A stretch of DNA of 5,275 nucleotides, from NCBI GenBank assembly GCA_964453155.1, contig CAYVQU010000277.1, positions 1-5,275 on the forward strand, given 5' to 3'. The notes under the pieces were generated by a model. It saw only the letters and a program-made list of their open reading frames with translations, ran no database searches and was not told the origin of the DNA. This stretch comes from CAYVQU01 sp964453155 (lineage in GTDB: Bacteria > Chloroflexota > Anaerolineae > Anaerolineales > UBA11858). Within the stretch, counting starts at the first letter, position 1, and each line of letters begins with the position of its first letter. The translations under genes and the position numbers were made by a program. Of this stretch, positions 1 through 5,089 are shown one piece after another.

Positions 1-632
1 TGAAAGTTATCCTTTGTTTTGGTGATTCCAATACTTACGGTCGAGACCCGGTCACCAGTGGACGGCTTGATAAAAAAGTCCGATGGCCTGGGGTACTTCA
101 AAGTTCCTTAGGAGAAGACTATTATGTTATTGAAGAAGGATTAAACGGCAGAACGACGGTATGGGACGATCCCGTGCGAGGCGGGTTAAAACGAAACGGT
201 AGCATCTATTTGCTACCCTGTCTTGAATCACATGCTCCAATCGATTTATTGATCATCATGTTAGGCACGAATGATCTAAAGGCTAGATTTGCGGTCACCC
301 CCTATGATATTGGAGAAAGTATGGGTTTCCTAATTGAAATCGCCCAGAAGAGTAAATGCGGCCTTATGGGAAAAGGGCCGGAAATTTTAATAATGGCTCC
401 TCCACCACTTGGGAAACTAACGGAATGGGCAGAAACGTTTCAAGGCGGCGTTGAAAAATCTAATAAACTTGCCGCATACTATGAGTCAGTTGCTGTATCA
501 TACGGATGCCAGTTCTTTGACACATCAACAGTAATTCAATCCAGCAAATTGGATGGCCTTCATTTCGATCCTGAAGATCATCATAAACTTGGGACCGCCG
601 TTGCCAATATCATTTACGAAATTGTTAATTGA
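1..632 (+). CDS. SGNH/GDSL hydrolase, arylesterase/acyltransferase type (start codon cut by one base)
   Basis: The reading frame is open from the window edge. Bases 1-2 (TG) are the end of the start codon, so only one base is missing and the protein is 210 aa. The N-terminus carries the SGNH block I motif GDSNTYG with nucleophile Ser10. Block II is EEGLNGRTT, with Gly50 as oxyanion-hole residue. Block III is GTND (89-92), with Asn91. Block V is DGLH, with Asp185 and His188 completing the triad. The order and length resemble the Mycobacterium smegmatis arylesterase/acyltransferase (MsAcT) group, recalled from memory: VRWPGVL, the LPSCL-like YLLPCLESH stretch and the APPPLG segment all have counterparts there. 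The family hydrolyses small carboxylic esters and can transfer acyl groups; the natural substrate here is unknown. There is no signal peptide or membrane segment, so it is probably cytoplasmic. It lies on the opposite strand from the mobile element and nothing suggests it belongs to it. No clear terminator follows the stop codon. Confidence 0.9.
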   Translation, partial: KVILCFGDSNTYGRDPVTSGRLDKKVRWPGVLQSSLGEDYYVIEEGLNGRTTVWDDPVRGGLKRNGSIYLLPCLESHAPIDLLIIMLGTNDLKARFAVTPYDIGESMGFLIEIAQKSKCGLMGKGPEILIMAPPPLGKLTEWAETFQGGVEKSNKLAAYYESVAVSYGCQFFDTSTVIQSSKLDGLHFDPEDHHKLGTAVANIIYEIVN

Positions 633-974
633 TTTATCCACGAATACTTAATCATCAACACCTAAAAACTCAAAAGAAATAGGGCCACAAGCAAATTATT
701 GTCGGTGTTAAGGGTGGCAGCTGGTGAAAAAGGTGAGCTTATAAACGGAAATCTTAGAAAACCTATTTATGCAATTATTGGAGATTTGAACAATCTTACA
801 CATTTGTAACTGTAAAGATTGTATGATTTGTGTTGTGAGTTGCCCTATCCCATTGAAAGTATCAGACAAATCCATGCGAGCACGGTAAATCGATATCGGT
901 ATCATGTTCAATAAGTTACACGCATTTTTCCAATTTACCTAAAAAACAGGCAACATAACGATCATCGCTCGAGC
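633..974. other. AT-rich spacer between esterase gene and mobile element
   Basis: This stretch of about 340 bases has stop codons in all frames and no intact gene with a plausible start and ribosome site. It is visibly richer in A/T than the element to its right. It contains a possible decayed iron-sulfur protein segment (listed separately) and ends in the perfect 8-bp palindrome GCTCGAGC (967-974), which directly abuts the putative recombination core. GATCAT occurs at 960-965 and again just inside the element at 991-996. No convincing terminator for the esterase gene is visible. Confidence 0.6.
711..888 (+). pseudogene. possible relic of a 4Fe-4S ferredoxin-like protein
   Basis: In the frame starting at 811 the translation reads CKDCMICVVSCP, an exact CxxCxxCxxxCP iron-sulfur cluster motif, and continues to a stop at 886-888. 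Upstream in this frame there is a stop at 787-789. The neighbouring frame is open from 666 to 806 and reads sensibly (KPIYAIIGDLNNLTHL) before its own stop at 807-809. The two parts would join through a frameshift near 790-810. No start codon, ribosome site or second cluster motif is visible, so this is not an intact gene. The exact Cys spacing followed by Pro is unlikely by chance but could still be accidental. The upstream part is not recognised. Confidence 0.25.
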
Positions 975-982
975 CTATCTGT
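975..982. repeat. left copy of 8-bp direct repeat CTATCTGT (putative core/target duplication)
   Basis: This is an exact match to 5019-5026. It lies 10 bp outside the left inverted repeat and directly follows the palindrome GCTCGAGC. It could be the strand-exchange core shared by both ends or a target duplication. A chance match of this length among the sequences compared is possible. Confidence 0.45.
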
Positions 983-992
983 CGTGAACGGA

Positions 993-1006
993 TCATGGTC
1001 CGGTGG
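993..1006 (+). repeat. left terminal inverted repeat
   Basis: TCATGGTCCGGTGG matches the reverse complement of 4992-5005 (TCATCTTCCGGTGG) at 12 of 14 positions, with 8 contiguous matches (TCCGGTGG). It lies 7 bp beyond the stop codon of the last recombinase gene, where an element end is expected. It also sits in the imperfect palindrome GGATCATGGTCC (990-1001). Confidence 0.6.
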
Positions 1007-1013
1007 CTCCCCG

Positions 1014-2033
1014 TTAGAGATTGTCAAGCCAGGCCAGAACACTCTCCCTATTCTCCCAGTCGATGAGCTCTTCTATTTTTGTATCCTTCGCTATCGTCGA
1101 TTGGGTATATTCGATGAACTTACGCTGCACTTCCCTTTTACGGGTGAGATCCATGTTCAAATAAATCATCGTGGATTGTATGTTTTCATGCCCCAGCCGG
1201 TTTTTTATATCCGTTATGGCATGGCCTATCATGAGCATTCTTACGGCACAGGCGTGACGAAAGCTGTGTGCCGGATTGATATTTTTCAGTCGATTGGCAG
1301 GTATAGCCCTCTGCAGATATTTTTTGCAGAGACGATGGATACCATGCCGGGTGAGCGGTTGTCCGCGTTGATTGATAAAGAGCCGCTGCTGATACACCGG
1401 TTTGGGTCTTTTGCGGTATTTTCGGATATACATAAAGAGTAAGGCGCTTGTTTTGGGTAGGAGTTCAATTTGTCGGTAGCGGTTGCCCTTGCCCAGGATG
1501 GCCAGAGTACCCTCCTGCGGATCAAAATAATCCAGGTTGAGCGTGGCCACTTCACTGGCCCTGGCACCCGAGTCATAGAGCAGGTTCAAGATCGTATAGT
1601 CCCGGTAGCCCTGGTCCTGTCTGATATCAACGGCTTCAAAGACCTTGAAGATTTCGTTGGGGTGCAGGTAGCCGATCAATTTTTTACGGAACCGTTTTTG
1701 GGGGATATGTAAAATCCGATCGGCCATATCCCGGTGTTCCGGATACATAAAGCGGATCATTCTCGCCAGGGATTTGAGGGCGGCCAGGCGGTGATTGCGA
1801 GTTCTGGCGCTGTTTTTACGCTCTGACTCAAGATGATCCAAAAAGGCAATAACCAGGTCGGGGGTCAGGTGCTCGAGCCTGAGAGAGGCGGTCTTGATAC
1901 AAAGCGTGTCGGCTGCAAAGGGTAAAAAGTGCGCAAAGGTGTCCTGGTAGGCTCTGATGGTCTGCCTGCTGCTGCCCTTAATGTGCGGCAGGTACTGATG
2001 AACAAATTGGATGACACACGATGATAATTTCAT
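1014..2033 (-). CDS. ritC: tyrosine recombinase, third of the trio (RitC-like)
   Basis: This 339-aa protein catalyses DNA strand exchange through a 3'-phosphotyrosine intermediate, acting on the element ends with the other two recombinases (family knowledge). A SAM-like core-binding domain spans about residues 7-100 and the catalytic domain about 118-300. All catalytic positions are visible: Arg158 in DSGARASE, Lys182 in GKGNRYR, His256 and Arg259 in HSFRH, His282 in LGHENIQ, and nucleophile Tyr291 in STMIYLNM. A tail of about 48 residues after the tyrosine, ending WENRESVLAWLDNL, is longer than in XerC/D and may mediate contacts between recombinases. The ATG start overlaps the stop of the preceding gene as ATGA (2030-2033) with no clear Shine-Dalgarno site, so translational coupling is likely. 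The gene name follows position in the trio and is not based on a database match. Confidence 0.92.
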   Translation of the reverse strand: MKLSSCVIQFVHQYLPHIKGSSRQTIRAYQDTFAHFLPFAADTLCIKTASLRLEHLTPDLVIAFLDHLESERKNSARTRNHRLAALKSLARMIRFMYPEHRDMADRILHIPQKRFRKKLIGYLHPNEIFKVFEAVDIRQDQGYRDYTILNLLYDSGARASEVATLNLDYFDPQEGTLAILGKGNRYRQIELLPKTSALLFMYIRKYRKRPKPVYQQRLFINQRGQPLTRHGIHRLCKKYLQRAIPANRLKNINPAHSFRHACAVRMLMIGHAITDIKNRLGHENIQSTMIYLNMDLTRKREVQRKFIEYTQSTIAKDTKIEELIDWENRESVLAWLDNL

Positions 2034-3004
2034 GACGGTTTTTGATGGGAAGCCACAAAAGAAGCTAGGCCTTCACGTTGTTTGGCATCGATAAATTTAA
2101 GATAATAAGCGGTGGACCTGTACTCGACATGCCCCATATAAGCCGCCAACACCGGCAATGCGTGTTGCGGTGATTGGCCGCGTTGCTTTATCTTTTTTAG
2201 GGTATTCACGGCAAAAGAGTGCCGCAACGAATGCGGCGTCGGCTTGGCAAACACCGTATTGCCGATTACCTGCCTAGGCCGGACAAGGCCGATTGCTTTG
2301 ACAGCTTGATGGAAGGCCTCACGAACCTTTTGATCATGTAAACGGCACAGCCCGACATCCGGCAACAGGTATGGGTTTGGGGATATGCCTAGCAGGCTTT
2401 CGCGAACCTGAAGATAGTTGTCGATTTCTGTAGCAACCGCCATGGGTACCGGGATCAGACGGTCCTTTTTGAACTTGGTGTTTTCGATATACAACGATTT
2501 TTCTTCAGCTCGATAGTGCTCGAGGCGCAAACGAAGCGGTTCTGATATACGCATACCGCAACGCGCCAAAAGCAATATGGCCATGTAAATGGTAAGATCT
2601 TTCAGATAGAGCTTTCGCTCTTTTCGTATGTTTTGGCATAGTGCAGTTAACAATCGATCGGTTTGTTGAGGAGAGAAGATAAAAGGCGCCACCACGTTTG
2701 TGCGTAAAAAAGGTACATCCCTCACAGGGTTCTTATCATAATAACCCTTTCGCACCATGAAGTTGAAGAAGCCCCGCGCCATGCAGATGACGCTGTTGAC
2801 CGACATTGGTTCCATTTTGAGACTGGATCTCATTGTAAGAAAAAAATTGGGTGACAACGGACCGGGTTCGGGCTTTGTCCTTTTTACGTATTGGTCAAAC
2901 TGCCTGAGAACACACTGTTGATTTTCATAGTCATAGCCAAGACTCAGTCGGTAGTCTAAAAATTCCTCCAGTTGCTTCGCCAGAAAGCTTTCAAAGCATT
3001 TCAT
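2030..3004 (-). CDS. ritB: tyrosine recombinase, second of the trio (RitB-like)
   Basis: The protein has 324 aa from the ATG at 3004; a TTG directly before it (3007) is a less likely start. A core-binding domain covers roughly residues 7-100 and the catalytic domain 108-315. Catalytic residues are Arg152 in CGMRISEP, probably Lys177 in NTKFKKDR, His258 and Arg261 in PHSLRHSF, His292 in MGHVEYRS, and Tyr301. Tyr301 is the second tyrosine of STAYYLKF and the one at the His+9 spacing also seen in the third recombinase. The set is complete, so it should be active. The start lies inside the end of the upstream recombinase gene (14-bp overlap), with GAAAGG about 9 nt upstream as a plausible ribosome site. 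The stop overlaps the next start by 4 bp. It differs clearly from its two neighbours in length and motif wording, which argues for distinct roles and not recent duplication. Confidence 0.92.
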   Translation of the reverse strand: MKCFESFLAKQLEEFLDYRLSLGYDYENQQCVLRQFDQYVKRTKPEPGPLSPNFFLTMRSSLKMEPMSVNSVICMARGFFNFMVRKGYYDKNPVRDVPFLRTNVVAPFIFSPQQTDRLLTALCQNIRKERKLYLKDLTIYMAILLLARCGMRISEPLRLRLEHYRAEEKSLYIENTKFKKDRLIPVPMAVATEIDNYLQVRESLLGISPNPYLLPDVGLCRLHDQKVREAFHQAVKAIGLVRPRQVIGNTVFAKPTPHSLRHSFAVNTLKKIKQRGQSPQHALPVLAAYMGHVEYRSTAYYLKFIDAKQREGLASFVASHQKPS

Positions 3005-4196
3005 CAAAGAGGACCTTTCGCATCATTTCGATGTGGATAGAAAGATACTGTTTGGTGGACTCGATGTGGTCATGGCCCAGCATCTCTTTTATGTCGTAAT
3101 AGGAAGCACCAGCCTCGAGCAGATTTTGAGCATACGTATGCCGCAACCAGTATCCGGTGGCCTTCCTGTTTACTTTCTTAAGGCAAGTACCTAAGGCCGT
3201 ACTCACCCGGGTTGGAAGCAGCGGTCCATAAGGAGCAAAATGACCCACAAAAAGCATTGACGATTTACTTTCAGGACGGCCGCCGATGATGTAAGCAGCG
3301 ATCGCCTTGACCACCCGTTCCGGCAGAGGCAGCTTTGTGGGGATATTGTTTTTACGATCCTCGACGGTAAGTTCTGCGGTTTTAAACGAGATGTCACTAA
3401 GCTTAATCTTAACGATCTCTTGCGGCCTTAAGCCCAAAAAGTATGCCAGATGCGCCATGGCGTAAGTCCGCAAGTCAATGGCCGTAAGACCAGCCAGGTT
3501 GTCAAACACCGCCGCTATTTGCTTGCGACGTAAAAACTTGGGTGGTTTGGCCCGTGTATATACCGGCGGTCCTTTCATAAGCGGGGCCAGGTCTTTTATT
3601 AGCCATCCTTTTTGATGATAAAGATAGGATATAAACCCGCGCAGGTAGTAGCGGTAAAGCTGTTGGCTCCTCAATGCAAACGCTGGGTTGAACTTGGCAT
3701 GAAAGGCGTCGATATGATCTATTTTCAGCGTGCGAAGGTCCTTTTTGTTCCTTTTCAGGTAATCATGGAACGCGGTCAGGACTCTTTTGATCTGCTTTCG
3801 TTTGCGGTACGGTGTTTGATGTACCTTTTTTCGATAAACAAGATAGGCCTCGTATATTTCTGGCAGGTAGTAATCGACGCGGGGGATCGGTTCGGGGATC
3901 CTCTTTTGAGTATAAAGATACCGGCCTAGTCCCCTGATGGCGGAGGCATGGCATTTTTCATGGGTCTTGATGAACTTGTTCAACGTATCCAGGGTAAAGA
4001 CTTTATTAACAGCATATCTTTTGCGACCGACAAACGTAATAAACTGCACCAATGTCCTCTGGTAGTTGATATAAGTTCGGTCGCTGTAACGGCTTTCAAT
4101 CATCCATTCAAGATAATCCAACACGGCTTGTTCTAAAAATCCTCGGGTCGCTTCAACCTGTCTTTTACTGGATCGGGTTTGTTTCTTAGCACCCAT
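2991..4196 (-). CDS. ritA: tyrosine recombinase, first of the trio, with doubled N-terminal region (RitA-like)
   Basis: The protein has 401 aa from the ATG at 4196, chosen over the GTG at 4202 because the strong site AGGAAGG (4210-4204) lies 7 nt from the ATG but only 1 nt from the GTG. The catalytic domain (about 220-395) shows Arg257 in GLRPQE, Lys282 in EDRKNN, Arg352 in YWLRHTYA, His375 in LGHDHIES and nucleophile Tyr384 in KQYLSI. The first box-II residue, usually His, is Tyr349, a substitution tolerated in some family members. The N-terminal part is longer than usual. Two helical segments that both look like SAM-like core-binding domains occur at about 20-105 and 112-205, suggesting extra DNA-contact surface. 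The N-terminus is strongly basic. The gene follows the small winged-helix gene by 32 nt and overlaps the next recombinase gene by 14 bp. Confidence 0.92.
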   Translation of the reverse strand: MGAKKQTRSSKRQVEATRGFLEQAVLDYLEWMIESRYSDRTYINYQRTLVQFITFVGRKRYAVNKVFTLDTLNKFIKTHEKCHASAIRGLGRYLYTQKRIPEPIPRVDYYLPEIYEAYLVYRKKVHQTPYRKRKQIKRVLTAFHDYLKRNKKDLRTLKIDHIDAFHAKFNPAFALRSQQLYRYYLRGFISYLYHQKGWLIKDLAPLMKGPPVYTRAKPPKFLRRKQIAAVFDNLAGLTAIDLRTYAMAHLAYFLGLRPQEIVKIKLSDISFKTAELTVEDRKNNIPTKLPLPERVVKAIAAYIIGGRPESKSSMLFVGHFAPYGPLLPTRVSTALGTCLKKVNRKATGYWLRHTYAQNLLEAGASYYDIKEMLGHDHIESTKQYLSIHIEMMRKVLFDEML

Positions 4197-4203
4197 ATTC
4201 ACG

Positions 4204-4210
4204 CCTTCCT
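4204..4210 (-). promoter_or_regulatory. ribosome binding site deciding the start of the first recombinase
   Basis: On the - strand this reads AGGAAGG, a near-complete anti-16S match. It is 7 nt from the ATG at 4196 and only 1 nt from the GTG at 4202, so it favours the ATG. It is the clearest ribosome site among the three recombinase genes. Confidence 0.7.
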
Positions 4211-4228
4211 GTACGATTGTCGGGTCAT

Positions 4229-4555
4229 TTAATCCTGATCTGCTACAGGCTTTGGCGGTAAAGCGAGTACCTGGAACAGGCTGCCGTCAAAAGCGATCAG
4301 GTCCTTTTCGATCAGGATGTCCCGGGAGACGATATACTCGTCAAGGTTGAGCTGCAAAAGGGTGCAGATCCTGTCATAGCTGTAATATGAAAGACCGCTT
4401 CGATCCGAGGCCAGGACAAGAAACAGGTACAAAAGAAGCTCCTGCTGATTTAAGGAAGCTAAAAAACCTTCCAAAAGAAAACGATGCGGGATAAAGCTAA
4501 AGCCCCCATCGATGCGCCGGATCCTTTCGGGATTGAGAATTTTCTTTTTCAGCAT
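4229..4555 (-). CDS. small winged-helix-like protein of the element
   Basis: The protein has 108 aa from the ATG at 4555. The alternative GTG at 4564 overlaps the ribosome site AGAGG (4568-4564), which sits 8 nt from the ATG, so the ATG is preferred. Residues 1-20 are basic (KKKILNPERIRRI). The rest reads as helices (NQQELLLYLFLVLASDR, then SYDRICTLLQ and LDEYIVSRDILIEKDLI) followed by a beta-like FDGSLFQVLAL. This layout looks like a winged helix of the kind found in replication-initiator and DnaD-like DNA-binding proteins. I recall similar small proteins near transposition genes in deltaproteobacteria but cannot name a family. It lies 23 nt after the Cys-rich gene and 32 nt before the first recombinase gene, so it is probably co-transcribed. 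Regulation of the operon or help in assembling recombinases at the ends are inferences. It has no catalytic motif, signal peptide or membrane segment. Confidence 0.75.
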   Translation of the reverse strand: MLKKKILNPERIRRIDGGFSFIPHRFLLEGFLASLNQQELLLYLFLVLASDRSGLSYYSYDRICTLLQLNLDEYIVSRDILIEKDLIAFDGSLFQVLALPPKPVADQD

Positions 4556-4563
4556 GTCCGCCA

Positions 4564-4568
4564 CCTCT
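4564..4568 (-). promoter_or_regulatory. ribosome binding site of the winged-helix gene
   Basis: AGAGG on the - strand is 8 nt upstream of the ATG at 4555. It overlaps the upstream GTG codon (4564-4562), which therefore cannot easily use it. Confidence 0.55.
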
Positions 4569-4578
4569 TTTTAAGGCT

Positions 4579-4974
4579 TTAACCATAGCCGCGGCGGGGG
4601 AACTGGACCACCAACAGACTTTCGGATCCACAAAAATGACATCGAACTGTTGCACCCACCGCTAAAATACGATTCTTTACCGCATTTATCGGCTTCATAC
4701 ACCATACCGGCAGCCCTGTTGAAGATGGATCATCCATGTTTTTTTGATTTTTTTGGCTCAAACCGTGCCGACGACGGTTTTCGGCCTCGCGGTGGCCCTT
4801 TTTGCCTTTTTCGGTCTGCCGATATTTTCTTTGGGCTTTACAATGATTTTTTCGTTTGCCAAACAGCCGACACTCATCGGAACAGTAAGCCTGGCCTCGA
4901 AAGCAGTGTCGACAAATGCAAAAGATAACATCGCACCACCGGCATCGACGTTGAAGGGATAACAAAACGGACAT
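4579..4974 (-). CDS. cysteine-rich zinc-finger-like basic protein, first gene of the element
   Basis: The protein has 131 aa from the ATG at 4974. Cysteines cluster at 11, 14, 19, 21, 24, 31 and 35: CRWC, CRHC and YCSDEC, the last resembling the 'YCS..C' knuckle of treble-clef or zinc-ribbon proteins. A very basic helix-like stretch follows (KRKNHCKAQRKYRQTEKGKK to about residue 69). After a linker there is a last CHFC pair (112-115) and the ending FPRRGYG. Zinc and nucleic-acid binding are likely; no enzymatic residues are seen. I recall similar short proteins next to transposition genes in Proteobacteria, without a functional name. The start is uncertain. GGAGG (4980-4976) is only 1 nt before the ATG, and a TTG at 4965 would have better spacing (10 nt). 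A GTG at 4995 is in frame but lies inside the inverted repeat. Placed first in the operon, it may regulate or assist recombination. Confidence 0.72.
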   Translation of the reverse strand: MSVLLSLQRRCRWCDVIFCICRHCFRGQAYCSDECRLFGKRKNHCKAQRKYRQTEKGKKGHREAENRRRHGLSQKNQKNMDDPSSTGLPVWCMKPINAVKNRILAVGATVRCHFCGSESLLVVQFPRRGYG

Positions 4975-4977
4975 GCC

Positions 4978-4999
4978 TCCGGTCTTGCAAACCACCGGA
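4978..4999. repeat. short inverted repeat TCCGGT/ACCGGA at the right end
   Basis: TCCGGT (4978-4983) and ACCGGA (4994-4999) are perfect complements separated by 10 nt (4984-4993), next to or within the right terminal repeat. ACCACCGG also occurs twice in direct orientation, at 4935-4942 and 4991-4998. These could be recombinase binding sites; the copy at 4935 lies within coding sequence and may be incidental. Confidence 0.35.
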
Positions 5000-5005
5000 A
5001 GATGA
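4992..5005 (-). repeat. right terminal inverted repeat
   Basis: CCACCGGAAGATGA is the inverted partner of 993-1006 (12 of 14 matches). It lies 17 bp upstream of the first gene's ATG, so the operon leader is extremely short. Confidence 0.6.
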
Positions 5006-5011
5006 ATTAGA
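5006..5011 (-). promoter_or_regulatory. candidate -10 box of the element operon
   Basis: On the - strand this reads TCTAAT, 5 of 6 to the consensus TATAAT, 31 nt upstream of the first gene's ATG. At 16-18 nt further upstream the integrated sequence offers only GC-rich, poor -35 matches. The promoter is therefore probably weak in the integrated form. This is a single short match and remains tentative. Confidence 0.3.
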
Positions 5012-5018
5012 TATGAAT

Positions 5019-5026
5019 CTATCTGT
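5019..5026. repeat. right copy of 8-bp direct repeat CTATCTGT
   Basis: This is an exact copy of 975-982, 13 bp outside the right inverted repeat. Collapsing the two copies predicts an empty site reading GCTCGAGC, CTATCTGT, then GGGGCTTCCGG. Confidence 0.45.
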
Positions 5027-5060
5027 GGGGCTTCCGGCTGTTTGCGGTAGCTCTATTCTC

Positions 5061-5089
5061 AAAGCCCGAAGTTGCAGCTTCGGGCTTTT
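5061..5089 (+). terminator. strong intrinsic terminator, + strand
   Basis: AAAGCCCGAAG (5061-5071) and CTTCGGGCTTT (5078-5088) form a perfect 11-bp stem with a 6-nt loop, followed by T-rich sequence (TTTTCCTTTCT) on the + strand. The - strand side lacks a comparable T-run. No intact + strand gene precedes it within the window before the element, so it probably ended a transcript of the uninterrupted host locus, or now stops + strand transcription crossing the element. Confidence 0.8.

Larger units (their letters stand above)
975..5026 (-). mobile_element. recombinase-in-trio (RIT) type element with two extra small genes
   Basis: Three adjacent, non-identical tyrosine recombinase genes in one orientation with short overlaps define RIT elements. 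Here they are preceded by two small genes in the same apparent operon. The coding region (1014-4974) is enclosed by an imperfect 14-bp inverted repeat (993-1006 and 4992-5005). Outside that is an exact 8-bp direct repeat CTATCTGT (975-982 and 5019-5026), and the stated limits include both copies. Base composition changes outside these limits, with AT-rich flanks. No resistance or metabolic cargo is present. Tn554-type transposons also use tandem tyrosine recombinases, but they have two plus a small TnpC and a much longer TnpB, so RIT fits better. The identity as an element is well supported by gene content. The exact ends are inferred from the repeats and could be off by tens of bases. Confidence 0.78.
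4995..5037. repeat. imperfect palindrome spanning the right element junction
   Basis: Outer arms CCGGAAG (4995-5001) and CTTCCGG (5031-5037) are perfect complements. Inside them TAGAT (5008-5012) and ATCTA (5017-5021) pair around a 4-nt loop. The left outer arm is part of the element's inverted repeat, whereas the right arm lies beyond the 8-bp direct repeat and so in flanking DNA. This matches the usual architecture of two recombinase sites around a core, although the 29-nt gap between the outer arms is long. Confidence 0.5.

Noticed and set aside
708..911. 67-codon - strand frame in the left spacer
   Set aside because: It has a TTG start, no ribosome site and no recognisable sequence. The + strand Cys motif is the stronger signal there.
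984..1442. Open frame of 152 codons on the + strand
   Set aside because: It is antisense to the third recombinase gene, which has a complete catalytic residue set. Its translation shows no recognisable domain.
1286..1712. Further open frames overlapping the third recombinase on both strands
   Set aside because: These are alternative-frame readings of a well-supported recombinase gene and have no independent motif.
3203..4136. Several short open frames on both strands within the first recombinase gene
   Set aside because: They are shadows of the recombinase frame and lack ribosome sites or family features.
1014..4202. Tn554-type transposition module
   Set aside because: Tn554 has two recombinases (one of roughly 630 residues) and a small TnpC. 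Here there are three recombinases of about 320-400 residues, which fits the RIT arrangement better.
4650..4962. Two hydrophobic-looking + strand frames of 92 and 72 codons
   Set aside because: Their hydrophobicity (Phe, Leu and Ala runs) is explained by the opposite strand encoding the Lys/Arg-rich part of the Cys-rich protein. The - strand has the Cys motifs and the operon context.
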